From Fidelibacterota bacterium (GTDB taxonomy: Bacteria > Pseudomonadota > Alphaproteobacteria > Rhodospirillales > Rhodospirillaceae), in the NCBI GenBank assembly GCA_947476275.1, contig CANJPQ010000010.1, positions 1 to 64,000 on the forward strand: a DNA stretch of 64,000 nucleotides, written 5' to 3'. Under the pieces are notes generated by a model. It did not search any database. It had not been told where the DNA came from and saw nothing but the letters and a program-made list of their open reading frames with translations. Within the stretch, counting starts at the first letter, position 1; every line of letters starts with the position of its first letter. A program made the position numbers and the translations under genes. Below, piece after piece: positions 19,659 through 28,863 of this stretch.

Positions 19659-21401
19659 TTACTTCGCCGGTAGGCGGACGACGAAGCGCGCGCCCAGCAC
19701 TTTGCCCGACGTATCCTTCAGATTTTCTGCATACAGCACGCCCCGATGGGCATCGACGATCTGTTTCGAGATCGATAGTCCCAGGCCCGAGTGGGTGCCG
19801 AACTTTTCGCCTTCGGGGCGCTCGCTATAGAAGCGCTCGAAGATCGCCTGTTCCTTGCCGGGCGGGATGCCGGGCCCCTGGTCTTCCACCGACACCTGCA
19901 CCCGGCGGCCGACGTGCTCAAGCCGAACGGTAATAGCGCCGCGGGGCGGGCTGAATGAGACCGCGTTGCCGATCAAATTGCGGAACACCTGGCCGAGGCG
20001 ACCTTCGAGGCCGGGCACGTCGTATTCCTCGCCTACCGTCGCAATCACGTCTACGCGCGGCGCCTCTGGGTTGTCTGTGGCGTTCTGCACTTCGGCGAGT
20101 GCGGTCACAAGACGGCCCAGTTGCACGGGCGTGCTTTCGGCGCGCGACAGTTCCGCATCCAGACGCGAGGCGTCGCTGATGTCGGAAATCAGACGGTCGA
20201 GGCGAGCCACGTCGTCGAGGATGATCGCAAAAAGCTTCTTCTGGCGCTCGGGGTCGGCGATGCGGGCGACCGTCTCGACCGCGCTACGCAAAGACGTGAG
20301 CGGGTTCTTGATTTCGTGGGCCACGTCCGCGGCGAAGCGCTCGATGGCGTCCAGGCGGCTCCACAGGGAGTCGGTCATGTCGCGCAAGGCCGCCGACAGT
20401 TCACCGATCTCGTCGGAGCGGTTGGTGAGGTCCGGAATGGAATACTGCCGGCGCTTGGACGTGCGCACGCGTTCGGCGGCAATCGCCAGACGCCGCACGG
20501 GGTTGGCGATCGTGCCGGCGAGATACAGCGAGGTCAGCACCGTAAGGCCCAGAACCCAGGCGAACATACCCATGATCGAGCGCCTTACGGAGAACAGGCG
20601 TTCGTCGGCAGCGCGACCGTCGCGCGACACCAGTACCACGCCGACCACCTGTTTATAGAACTGCACCGGCACAGCGACCGTGAGGATTTTTTGCCGATCC
20701 TCGCGCAGGCGCACGGCAGCGTCGGCTTCGCCGTTCTCGAGGGCGTGGCCCACTTCTGGGAAGTCCGAGGCCTGCGCGGTCTCCGGCTCCTTATAGAGCG
20801 GCAAGCGTCGTTCGTACGAGAAGCGGCCTACGGTCGCTTCGTAGACCTCGCGGAAAATGCGATCGAAGACATTTTCCGTCGGCGGCAGGTCCTCAACCTG
20901 CACTTCGCCGCCGGGGCCGGACAGCAGGCGGGTATCGGCGATGAGTGCGCCGTTGCGGTCAAACAGGCGACCGCGCACCTGCGCCAAGCCCGCCAACCGG
21001 CGCAGCAGCGGCCGCGCATTGTCTTGATCGATCGTGCGTTGCGCGCCGTTGGGCGTGAAGGCGGGGAAGTCGCCGGCTTCCGTATCCACCACCACAGCAC
21101 CCTCACCGATCGACGCGGCGATCAGCTGGCCCTGCGTGGCCAGCGCTTCGATCTCCGTGGCGATAAGCGAGTCGGCGTATTGGTCAAGGAAGAACAGCCC
21201 TAGCACCAAGAGCACCGGCGCGACCAGGTTCACCGCGAGGATGCGCATGGTCAGCGGCGAGTACACGCGCCGGCGCACGTCCGGATCGCGTGGCGGATCG
21301 GGCGGCGGATCGGTCGAGTGAGGCAGCTTCAGCGCGCCGATGCTCGGCGGCGCGTCATCGGCGGAAGCCCGCCCCTGCGGTGGATTGTCGTCGTCCCGCA
21401 C
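19659..21401 (-). CDS. chvG: Membrane sensor histidine kinase ChvG-like
   Basis: 580 residues. A Pro/Asp-rich cytoplasmic tail of about 50 residues precedes membrane helix 1 (about 52-72), then a roughly 200-residue periplasmic sensor region, helix 2 (about 275-297) and a HAMP start at GTIANPVRRLA. The DHp H-box is FAADVAHEIKNPLTSL, with intact N-box (QVFRNLIGNAVSFS), DQGPGIP and GLGLSISKQIV. In other Alphaproteobacteria ChvG/ExoS responds to acidity and envelope state. It forms a pair with the response regulator gene 32 bp upstream. Confidence 0.92.
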   Translation of the reverse strand: MRDDDNPPQGRASADDAPPSIGALKLPHSTDPPPDPPRDPDVRRRVYSPLTMRILAVNLVAPVLLVLGLFFLDQYADSLIATEIEALATQGQLIAASIGEGAVVVDTEAGDFPAFTPNGAQRTIDQDNARPLLRRLAGLAQVRGRLFDRNGALIADTRLLSGPGGEVQVEDLPPTENVFDRIFREVYEATVGRFSYERRLPLYKEPETAQASDFPEVGHALENGEADAAVRLREDRQKILTVAVPVQFYKQVVGVVLVSRDGRAADERLFSVRRSIMGMFAWVLGLTVLTSLYLAGTIANPVRRLAIAAERVRTSKRRQYSIPDLTNRSDEIGELSAALRDMTDSLWSRLDAIERFAADVAHEIKNPLTSLRSAVETVARIADPERQKKLFAIILDDVARLDRLISDISDASRLDAELSRAESTPVQLGRLVTALAEVQNATDNPEAPRVDVIATVGEEYDVPGLEGRLGQVFRNLIGNAVSFSPPRGAITVRLEHVGRRVQVSVEDQGPGIPPGKEQAIFERFYSERPEGEKFGTHSGLGLSISKQIVDAHRGVLYAENLKDTSGKVLGARFVVRLPAK

Positions 21402-21433
21402 GCTGGTTCCTTCGGGCGTGAAGCGCGGAGGCG

Positions 21434-22210
21434 TTATTCGGCGCTTGGGCTCCCCGGCGCGCCGGCCTCGTTGTATTTGTAGCCGACGCCGTAAAGCGTC
21501 TCGATGTGTGAGAACTCTTTGTCGACTTCGCGGAATTTCTTGCGCAGCCGCTTGATGTGGCTGTCGATCGTACGGTCATCGACGTAGATGTGCTCGCCGT
21601 ATGCTGCATCGATCAGCTGGTCGCGGCTCTTCACGTGGCCCGGACGTTGCGCGAGGGCCTGGATGATCAGGAACTCCGTGACCGTTAGGTTCACCTGCAG
21701 GCCTCTCCACAGGCACAGATGCTGCGCCGGGTCGAGAACGAGCTCGCCGCGCTTCACGCTCTGGGCGGAGGTCGAGCCGGGCGCTGAAGCCTTTTGCGCT
21801 TCGAGACGGCGGAACACCGCCTTGATGCGCTCGATCAGCAGGCGCTGGGAGAACGGCTTCTTGATGTAGTCGTCCGCGCCCATGCGCAGACCCATCAGTT
21901 CGTCCACCTCGTCGTCCTTGGACGTGAGGAAGATAACCGGCATGGTGCTTTTCTCACGCAGGCGTTGCAAAAGTTCGATGCCGTCCATGCGCGGCATCTT
22001 GATGTCCAGCACCGCCAGGTCCGTCGGTTCCGACTGAAGGCCGCGCAAGGCCTCTGCGCCGTCGCGGTACGTGGTTACGGCATACCCTTCCGCCTCCAGC
22101 ATCATGGAGACGGAGGTAAGGATGTTGCGGTCGTCATCGACCAGAGCGACGCGATAAGCCAAGGGGGCAGCCTCATTCAAGAATTCGCCGGTTCCGGCGG
22201 TTATGCACAT
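21434..22210 (-). CDS. chvI: OmpR-type response regulator ChvI-like
   Basis: About 250 residues. The receiver domain begins [14 protein letters not shown] and carries the phospho-acceptor Asp in [13 protein letters not shown] and the Lys in YIKKPFS. The C-terminal winged helix ends [17 protein letters not shown] and [10 protein letters not shown]. The receiver starts only about 20 residues in, so the true start is uncertain: ATG at 22228, ATG at 22210 (used here) or TTG at 22180 are all possible and none has a clear ribosome-binding site. It is partnered with ChvG and divergent from pckA, as in rhizobia. Confidence 0.92.
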   Translation of the reverse strand: MCITAGTGEFLNEAAPLAYRVALVDDDRNILTSVSMMLEAEGYAVTTYRDGAEALRGLQSEPTDLAVLDIKMPRMDGIELLQRLREKSTMPVIFLTSKDDEVDELMGLRMGADDYIKKPFSQRLLIERIKAVFRRLEAQKASAPGSTSAQSVKRGELVLDPAQHLCLWRGLQVNLTVTEFLIIQALAQRPGHVKSRDQLIDAAYGEHIYVDDRTIDSHIKRLRKKFREVDKEFSHIETLYGVGYKYNEAGAPGSPSAE

Positions 22211-22383
22211 CCCAGCAGAGCGGTGCATTATGGCGAAAGTTGCGCAGACGTGACCAGCGAGCGGCAGGCGGATATTGATCCGCTGATCACCATACACGCT
22301 TGTCGCGGGCAGGTTGTCCTAACATTTCCGGATATTGCAGTGCAAACAAGGCGTTAAAGGTCGGGTTCGGGCTTGCATGTCCG

Positions 22384-22412
22384 TTGCACCCCGGGCCCCG
22401 AAACGATATGTA
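22384..22412 (+). promoter_or_regulatory. Putative sigma-70-type promoter of pckA
   Basis: TTGCAC (22384-22389), a 17-bp spacer and TATGTA (22407-22412). Transcription would begin near 22419, leaving a leader of about 85 nt. The same TTG-17-TATG pattern precedes tRNA-Arg and hisC. Confidence 0.55.
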
Positions 22413-22503
22413 GACGCGTTTTCGACTGGGGGCCGACAAGGCGGCTCCCGCACCCTCGGGACCCCCCGCCGAGGTTTTCCCCAATCTCTCAGGAGTCCCC
22501 TAA

Positions 22504-24111
22504 GTGACGCAGAGCGGCAATTCGAAAAGTTCAGTCGGTCTCGAGAAGCACGGCTTGAAGCCGGCCGGCAATGTGTTCTGGAACCTCGGCCGGGCCGAAC
22601 TCATCGAACACGCTGTCAAGAACGGTGACGGCAAGCTCTCCAAGGATGGCGCGCTCGTTAGCCTGACGGGCCAGCACACCGGCCGCTCGCCGAACGACAA
22701 GTTCATCGTGCGCGACGAGACCACCGAGACATCGGTGAACTGGGGCAAGGTCAACGTCGGCATGACGCCGGAAACCTTCGACAAGCTGCACGCCAAGGTG
22801 CTGCAGTATCTGTCGGGCAAGGACCTGTACGTCCGCGACGTCTACGCCGGTGCCGACGACACCTACCGTCTCAAGGCGCGCATCGTGAACGAGAAGGCCT
22901 GGCACAACCTGTTCGCCGCCAACATGTTCATTCAGCCGCCCGAAGCGGCGCTGACCAGCTTCGATCCGGACTTCACCGTCCTGCACGCGCCTTACATGAA
23001 GGCCGACCCGAAGGTCGACGGCACCAACTCCGAATGCTTCATCGTCCTGAACTTCGCCAAGAAGGTCGTGATCATCGGCGGCACCATCTACGCCGGCGAA
23101 GTGAAGAAGTCGGTGTTCTCGTTCCTGAACTACAATCTGCCCGAAAAGGGCGTGATGCCGATGCACTGCTCGGCCAACATCGGATCGAATGGAGAAAGCG
23201 CGGTCTTCTTCGGCCTGTCCGGCACCGGCAAGACCACCCTGTCCGCCGACGCTTCGCGCACCCTGATCGGTGACGACGAGCACGGCTGGGGCCCGAACGG
23301 CTTGTTCAACTTCGAAGGCGGCTGCTACGCGAAGGTGATCAACCTGTCCAAGGAAGCCGAGCCGGAGATCTACGCGACCACCGAACGCTTCGGCACCATC
23401 CTCGAGAACGTCGTGATGGATCCGGTCAAGCGCACCCTCGACCTGAACGACGGCTCGCTGACGGAAAACACCCGCGCGTCTTATCCGCTGGAGTTCATCC
23501 CGAACGCTTCGGAAACCGGTCAGGGCCCGCACCCGAAAAATATCGTCATGCTGACCGCCGATGCGTTCGGCGTCCTGCCGCCGATCTCCAAGCTGACGTC
23601 GGAACAGGCGATGTACCACTTCCTGTCGGGCTACACCGCGCGCGTCGCCGGCACCGAAAAGGGCGTGAAGGAGCCGCAGGCCACGTTCTCCAGCTGCTTC
23701 GGCGGCCCGTTCATGGCGCGTCATCCCACCGTCTACGCGAAACTGCTTGGTCAACTGATGGACAAGTACGGCGCCGATTGCTGGCTGGTGAACACCGGCT
23801 GGTCCGGCGGCGGCTACGGCGTCGGCAACCGCATGAAGATCGCCTACACGCGCGCCATGCTGAAGGCCGTGCTCGACGGCGTGCTGGGCAAAGGCGAGTT
23901 CGTGACCGACCCGAACTTCGGCCTGCTCGTGCCGAAGGCGTGCCCGGGCGTTCCGTCGGAAGTGCTGCAGCCGAAGGCCACCTGGCCGGATAAGAAGGCT
24001 TACGACGTGGCCGCCCAGGACGTGGCGCGCCGCTTCGAAAAGAACTTCGAGCAGTTCGACGGCCATGTCGACGCGAAGGTGAAAGCCGCCGCGATCCGCG
24101 CTGCCGCTTAA
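22504..24111 (+). CDS. pckA: Phosphoenolpyruvate carboxykinase (ATP)
   Basis: A 535-residue ATP-dependent PEPCK converting oxaloacetate to PEP and CO2, the first committed step of gluconeogenesis. Signatures: TGRSPNDKFIVRD near the N-terminus, the P-loop FGLSGTGKTTLSAD and the metal-binding GDDEHGWGPNGLFNFEGGCYAK region directly after. The start is GTG at 22504, with an AGGAG ribosome-binding site at 22491-22495. Its position divergent from chvI matches the rhizobial arrangement, and it links to the nearby PTS regulators through PEP supply. Confidence 0.97.
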   Translation: MTQSGNSKSSVGLEKHGLKPAGNVFWNLGRAELIEHAVKNGDGKLSKDGALVSLTGQHTGRSPNDKFIVRDETTETSVNWGKVNVGMTPETFDKLHAKVLQYLSGKDLYVRDVYAGADDTYRLKARIVNEKAWHNLFAANMFIQPPEAALTSFDPDFTVLHAPYMKADPKVDGTNSECFIVLNFAKKVVIIGGTIYAGEVKKSVFSFLNYNLPEKGVMPMHCSANIGSNGESAVFFGLSGTGKTTLSADASRTLIGDDEHGWGPNGLFNFEGGCYAKVINLSKEAEPEIYATTERFGTILENVVMDPVKRTLDLNDGSLTENTRASYPLEFIPNASETGQGPHPKNIVMLTADAFGVLPPISKLTSEQAMYHFLSGYTARVAGTEKGVKEPQATFSSCFGGPFMARHPTVYAKLLGQLMDKYGADCWLVNTGWSGGGYGVGNRMKIAYTRAMLKAVLDGVLGKGEFVTDPNFGLLVPKACPGVPSEVLQPKATWPDKKAYDVAAQDVARRFEKNFEQFDGHVDAKVKAAAIRAAA

Positions 24112-24132
24112 GCGAAACGGCTCATACGACGA

Positions 24133-25662
24133 TCAAGGGCTCGGTGCTTTCGCACCGGGCCCTTTGTCTTTCTCGATACGCGCCAATTCGGCTTGCGCTG
24201 CGATCTTGGCGAAGCTGCCGCGAATGTCGGCGGACGCGGCGGCGCGGAACTGCTTTTCCGCCTCGTCGCGTTTGCCGTTCAGGAGTGCCGCTTGTCCCAG
24301 GTAGAACGCTGCCTCGCAGCGCTGGAGCGCACCGTCGGCCTTTAGCAGCGCATCGGGGCCGGTCTCGCCCAAGAAGAACCGCACCGCCGCCATAGGCCAA
24401 CGATCCGCCGGCCACGCCGCGCTGAGCTGCTGCGCGCTGCGCGCCAGCATGTCCGGACGATGCAGTCGCCGCGCGGCGATCGTGTGCCACACCGCCAGCG
24501 TCGGATTGGCCCCGGGACGGGCGAGGGCGGCGGCGAGATCGGCCTCAGCGGCGGCAAGATTTCCGCGCATGAAGCGCAGCTGTCCGCGATTGGCCAGCAC
24601 ATCGCCCGCATTGGGGTTCACTGCAAGGCTGGCGGAGAAATCCGCCTCGGCGATGGCGAACTGTCCCTGTAGCAGGCGCGCGAGACCGCGGCCGTTCAGC
24701 GCATCGGGTTCGCTTTGCTGCATTTGCAGCACGGCGGTGAAGTCGGCTTCGGCCGCGCGCAAACTGGCCGCCCGCAGGTTCGCGGTCGCGCGGAAGTACA
24801 GAAGTTCGACATCCGCGGGCGCGGCCTTCAAAAGGACATTGAAATCCTCCACAGCGCCCGCAGCCTCGCCGCTTTGAAGGCGCGCCACACCGCGGGCTTT
24901 GCGCGCGGCTGCATCGTCTGGCTGCGCTTTCAGCAGTGTGGTGAGATCGGCGATGGCGGCGGGGAAATTCTCCGCACGCCCAGCAGCGGTCGCGCGTCCG
25001 CGCAAGGCTTCGACTTCGTTCGGCTTGATCGCGAGCGCGGCTGTGAAGGCCGCGGACGCCTCGGCGCCGTGATCGGCGCGCAGGTGCGCTTGCCCGAGCA
25101 GGACACGGCTCTCCGTGTCGCGCGGATCGAGTCGGGACGCCTGGCCTAAATCCGCGATGGCCTCGATGAGCTTGCCTTGCGCAAGGGATGCTTTGCCCAG
25201 CACGCGGAACGGCAGGGGATTGTTGGGGGCATAGCGCCGCGCCGCGCGGAAGTCCGCCAGCCCCTCAGCCGTTGCGTTTCGCCGCAAGCGTGATTCGCCA
25301 CGGGCCATCAAGGCCTCTGCGTTCGCCGGCGTCTTGGCGAGGACGGCGCTGAAATCGTCTTCTGCTGCTGTGCCCTGGCGCAATTTGCCGCGCGCCAGCA
25401 GGAGGCGGGTATCGTCCGGGACGAGCCGCAGGCCCGCATCGAGGTCGGTGAGGGCGTCGGCCGGGCGACCTTCCGCGGCAAGCGCTTCGGCGCGCGCACC
25501 CAAGGCGTCGGCGCGCGTGGCGGCCGGCAGGCTCGCATCGCCGGCGGTCGTCCGGCAGGCCGCGATCCTGGCCGCCGGCGCGGCGTCGGATGAGAAGCAC
25601 GTCAGCCGGTCGTCGGCCAAGGCGGGAGGGGTTCCGACGAGGAAGAGCGCCAGCACCCACAT
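24133..25662 (-). CDS. Periplasmic TPR protein
   Basis: 509 residues. The signal peptide is MWVLALFLVGTPPALADD, with cleavage expected after ALA. The rest is a nearly continuous array of 34-residue TPR units (for example DTRLLLARGKL, PFRVLGKASLAQGK, LLYFRATANLR) rich in Ala and Leu. The function is not recognisable; it is probably a scaffold for envelope proteins. It lies 4 bp downstream of polA, so it is likely co-transcribed. The ATG at 25662 is chosen because it begins the signal peptide. Its last codons contain the pckA terminator hairpin on the opposite strand. Confidence 0.85.
   Translation of the reverse strand: MWVLALFLVGTPPALADDRLTCFSSDAAPAARIAACRTTAGDASLPAATRADALGARAEALAAEGRPADALTDLDAGLRLVPDDTRLLLARGKLRQGTAAEDDFSAVLAKTPANAEALMARGESRLRRNATAEGLADFRAARRYAPNNPLPFRVLGKASLAQGKLIEAIADLGQASRLDPRDTESRVLLGQAHLRADHGAEASAAFTAALAIKPNEVEALRGRATAAGRAENFPAAIADLTTLLKAQPDDAAARKARGVARLQSGEAAGAVEDFNVLLKAAPADVELLYFRATANLRAASLRAAEADFTAVLQMQQSEPDALNGRGLARLLQGQFAIAEADFSASLAVNPNAGDVLANRGQLRFMRGNLAAAEADLAAALARPGANPTLAVWHTIAARRLHRPDMLARSAQQLSAAWPADRWPMAAVRFFLGETGPDALLKADGALQRCEAAFYLGQAALLNGKRDEAEKQFRAAASADIRGSFAKIAAQAELARIEKDKGPGAKAPSP
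24135..24170 (+). terminator. Intrinsic terminator of pckA, inside the 3' end of the TPR gene
   Basis: AAGGGCTCGGTGC (24135-24147), loop TTTC, GCACCGGGCCCTT (24152-24164): a 13-bp stem with one G-T wobble, followed by TGTCTTTCT. It ends pckA transcription and overlaps the last codons of the convergent TPR gene, which may explain its KGPGAKAPSP tail. Confidence 0.8.
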
Positions 25663-25666
25663 GCGA

Positions 25667-28522
25667 TCAGTGCGCTTGTGCCCAGCTGTCGCCGACGCCC
25701 GCATCGACCACCACCGGCACGTCGAGCGTCACTGCGCCCTCCATGATCGTCTTCACAACCGCCTTGGTGGCGTCGACCTCGGCGGTGGGCACCTCGAAGA
25801 TCAGTTCGTCGTGGACCTGCAGCAGCATCAGCGCCGAGAGCTTTGCATCGCGCAGGGCGCCGGGCAGGCGGATCATGGCGCGCTTGATGATATCGGCCGC
25901 GCCGCCCTGGATCGGCGCATTGATCGCCGCGCGTTCGCCGAAATTCCGCACCGCCGGATTTTTGTCGGCAATGCCCGGGATCCACACCTTGCGGCCGAAC
26001 AGTGTCTCGACAAAGCCCTTGTCCCTGGCTTCGGCCTTGGTCTTGTCCATGTAGTCCCGGATCTCGGGGAACCGCTTGAAGTAGGCGGTGATGTAGTCCT
26101 GGGCTTCGTTGCGCGGGATGCCGAGCTGATTGGCAAGCCCGAACGCGGAGATGCCGTAGATGATGCCGAAGTTGATCGCCTTGGCTTTGCGGCGAACCAT
26201 CGGGTCCATGCCCTGGATCGGCACGTTGAACATTTCCGACGCGGTGGCTGCGTGAATGTCCTCGTTGTCCTTGAACGCTTTCTTCATCGCCTTGATGTCG
26301 GCGACATGGGCGACAAGCCGCAGCTCGATCTGGCTGTAGTCAGCCGACAATAGCACTTTGCCCTTGGGCGCCACGAACGCCGTGCGGATCTTGCGGCCTT
26401 CCTCGGTGCGGATCGGGATGTTCTGTAGGTTGGGATCGACCGACGACAGACGCCCGGTGCTGGCGATGGTCTGGGCGAAACAGGTATGCACCCGCGCTGT
26501 GTCCGGGTTGATCTCTTCCTGCAGCGCGTCGGTGTAGGTGCTCTTTAGCTTTGAGAGCTGGCGCCAGTCGAGCACCCGCGCCGGCAGGTCGTGCCCTTGT
26601 GCGGCGAGTTCCTCGAGGATATCTGCACCGGTGCCGTAAGCGCCGGTCTTGCCCTTCTTGCCGCCAGGCAGGCTCATGCGTTCGAACAGGATTTCGCCCA
26701 GCTGCTTCGGCGAACCGATGTTGAATGTCTCGCCGGCGAGCTTGTGGATATCGGTCTCGAACTCCGCCATGCGCGCGGCGAAATCCGCGCTCAGGGTTTT
26801 GAGCACCTTGGGGTCGACCACGACGCCGCGCGCTTCCATGTCGTGCAGCACCGGGATCAACGCGCGGTCCATGGTCTCGTAGACTGTCACCAACCGCTCA
26901 TGCACCAGGCGCGGCTTGAGCAACGCATGCAGTCGCCACGTCACTTCCGCATCCTCGGCAGCGTAGGCGGTGGCCTTGTCCAGCGGCACCTTGTCGAAGG
27001 TGATCTGGTTCTTGCCGCTGCCGCACACGTCGCTGAATTTGATGTTGGTATGGTCGAGGTGGCGCAGCGCCAACTCGTCCATTCCGTGCCCGGTCTTCGC
27101 ACCGTCGAGCACGTAGGAGATCACCATCGTGTCGTCGACGGGCGCGACCGCGATGCCCTCGTGCGCGAACACGTGCATATCATACTTGATGTTGTGCCCG
27201 ATTTTCAGAACGCCGGGATCTTCCAACAGCGGCTTCAGCGCGGCGATCGCATCCTTGATCGGAATCTGCGGCGGTGCGGCGGACGCCGCCGGATCGCCGC
27301 CGAGATCGAGTTGACCTTGGGGCGCGTTGCCGACATGGCGCAGTGGGATGTAGCAACCGCTCCCCGCACCCAGCGACAGCGAAACGCCGACCATCCTGGC
27401 GCGGGCCTGATAGAGGCTATCAGTCTCCGTGTCGACCGCCACGTATCCTTGCGCTTGCGCGCGTGCGATCCAGCGCTGCAGGTCGGCCAGCGCCTGCACG
27501 CACTCATAGCGGCTGTGGTCGATCTTGGCGGCCGAGACCGGCGCTGGCGCCGGCGCGCGTACCGGGGCCGCGTTCGCGGCGTTCGCGGCGTCGGCGGTGC
27601 CGCCGAAGGCGCGTTTGATCGGCACGGTGCCGCCATCGAGCCAGTTGCTCGCACGGGTCACCAGTTGGCGGAATTCCTGCGTCTCGAGGAAGCTCAACAG
27701 CTTCTCCCGGTCCGGCGCATCCCACTTCATCTTTGCCAGCGTTTCCGGCGGCGGCACGTCGTCGCGCAGGGTGACGAGGCGCTTGGAAATGCGCGCGAGT
27801 TCCGCATGCTGCTGAAGGTTCTCGCGCCGCTTGGGCTGTTTGATCTCGCCGGCCCGCTCGAGCAGGGTTTCCAGATCGCCGTACTGGTTGATCAGCTCCG
27901 CGGCGGTCTTCACGCCGATGCCCGGCACGCCGGGCACGTTGTCGGTGGAATCCCCGGCCAACGCCTGTACGTCGATCACCTTGTTCGGCAGCACGCCGAA
28001 CTTCTCTTTCACCTGCTCAGGACCGATCACCACGTCTTTCATGGGATCGAGCATCTCCACGCCCGGGCGAACCAGCTGCATCAAGTCCTTGTCGGCGGAG
28101 ATGATCACCACATCCATGCCGTCTTCCACGCCCATGCGGGCGTAAGTGGCAATGAGATCGTCCGCTTCGTAGCCTTCCAGCTCTATGCACGATACGCAGA
28201 ACGCGCGTGTGGCATCGCGTACCAGGGCGAACTGCGGAATCAGTTCCGGCGGCGGCGGCGGACGGTGCGCTTTGTATTCGGGATAGAACTCGTTGCGGAA
28301 GGTCTTCCGGCCGGCGTCGAAGATGACGGCGATGTATTCCTCGACGCTGTGGTCGCGCAGCTCGTCGAGCAGCTTGATCATCATGGACGAGAATCCGCGC
28401 ACCGCACCCACGTGGGTGCCGTCGGAGCGCGTCAGCTGGGGCAGGGCGTGGAACGCCCGGAAGATGTAGCCCGACCCGTCGATCAGGTAGAGGCGCTTGG
28501 GGCTAACGTTCGGTGCGGCCAA
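25667..28522 (-). CDS. polA: DNA polymerase I
   Basis: 951 residues with all three activities. The N-terminal 5'-3' exonuclease starts LYLIDGSGYIFRAFHAL. The central 3'-5' exonuclease has its acidic residues intact (VAVDTETDSL, IGHNIKYDMHVF, YAAEDAEVTWRL). The polymerase domain shows LLSADYSQIELRL, the O-helix RRKAKAINFGIIYG and LLQVHDELIFEV. The first in-frame start compatible with the exonuclease is TTG at 28522, 5 bp after the zinc-ribbon gene; no ATG or GTG lies between it and the domain. It fills gaps in repair and replaces Okazaki primers. Confidence 0.97.
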   Translation of the reverse strand: MAAPNVSPKRLYLIDGSGYIFRAFHALPQLTRSDGTHVGAVRGFSSMMIKLLDELRDHSVEEYIAVIFDAGRKTFRNEFYPEYKAHRPPPPPELIPQFALVRDATRAFCVSCIELEGYEADDLIATYARMGVEDGMDVVIISADKDLMQLVRPGVEMLDPMKDVVIGPEQVKEKFGVLPNKVIDVQALAGDSTDNVPGVPGIGVKTAAELINQYGDLETLLERAGEIKQPKRRENLQQHAELARISKRLVTLRDDVPPPETLAKMKWDAPDREKLLSFLETQEFRQLVTRASNWLDGGTVPIKRAFGGTADAANAANAAPVRAPAPAPVSAAKIDHSRYECVQALADLQRWIARAQAQGYVAVDTETDSLYQARARMVGVSLSLGAGSGCYIPLRHVGNAPQGQLDLGGDPAASAAPPQIPIKDAIAALKPLLEDPGVLKIGHNIKYDMHVFAHEGIAVAPVDDTMVISYVLDGAKTGHGMDELALRHLDHTNIKFSDVCGSGKNQITFDKVPLDKATAYAAEDAEVTWRLHALLKPRLVHERLVTVYETMDRALIPVLHDMEARGVVVDPKVLKTLSADFAARMAEFETDIHKLAGETFNIGSPKQLGEILFERMSLPGGKKGKTGAYGTGADILEELAAQGHDLPARVLDWRQLSKLKSTYTDALQEEINPDTARVHTCFAQTIASTGRLSSVDPNLQNIPIRTEEGRKIRTAFVAPKGKVLLSADYSQIELRLVAHVADIKAMKKAFKDNEDIHAATASEMFNVPIQGMDPMVRRKAKAINFGIIYGISAFGLANQLGIPRNEAQDYITAYFKRFPEIRDYMDKTKAEARDKGFVETLFGRKVWIPGIADKNPAVRNFGERAAINAPIQGGAADIIKRAMIRLPGALRDAKLSALMLLQVHDELIFEVPTAEVDATKAVVKTIMEGAVTLDVPVVVDAGVGDSWAQAH

Positions 28523-28527
28523 GAGGC

Positions 28528-28716
28528 TCAGTGGCCGCTGGCGTGAGCCAGGGCGTCCTTCTTCAGCTCATAGCGGCGGCTGCAGTAGGGGCACTCAACG
28601 TGGCCCTCCACGGGACGGATGGTCATGAAGATGCGCGGATGGCCCAGCGCACCGCCGCCGCCGTCGCAGGCGACTTGCAGGGTGTCGACGGGAATGGTCT
28701 CGAACGGTTCAGCCAT
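28528..28716 (-). CDS. zf-CHCC zinc-finger domain protein (NDUFS6-like)
   Basis: 62 residues with the C-H-C-C zinc ligand pattern VACDGGGGALGHPRIF then VECPYCSRRY. This zinc ribbon is shared with the mitochondrial complex I accessory subunit NDUFS6/NDUFA13-like proteins; in Alphaproteobacteria the small stand-alone form is common and poorly characterised. The ATG at 28716 (MAEPFETIPVD) is used. It leads a probable zf-CHCC-polA-TPR operon. Confidence 0.9.
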   Translation of the reverse strand: MAEPFETIPVDTLQVACDGGGGALGHPRIFMTIRPVEGHVECPYCSRRYELKKDALAHASGH

Positions 28717-28759
28717 GGCGGCCCCCCAAAGGGCAAATTCCAGCGCGGTTTCGGGCACG

Positions 28760-28788
28760 TTTATGGGGCGTGCAAAAGGCGAGTTCAA
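28760..28788 (-). promoter_or_regulatory. Putative promoter of the zf-CHCC-polA-TPR operon
   Basis: On the minus strand: TTGAAC (complement of 28783-28788), a 17-bp spacer and CATAAA (complement of 28760-28765), about 45 bp before the zf-CHCC start. On the plus strand a TTGACG (28796) and TATAAG (28816) flank only 14 bp, too short for a standard promoter for the divergent ABC gene. Confidence 0.45.
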
Positions 28789-28863
28789 GACCTCGTTGAC
28801 GCCCCCGCCATGGGCTATAAGACAGGCGTCCCGTTTCGCCCCTGTCCAGGCCTCGCGTATCCC

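Noticed and set aside
28796-28821. TTGACG...TATAAG as promoter of the ABC ATPase gene
   Set aside because: The spacer is only 14 bp, too short for a sigma-70-type promoter; the pair may be coincidental.
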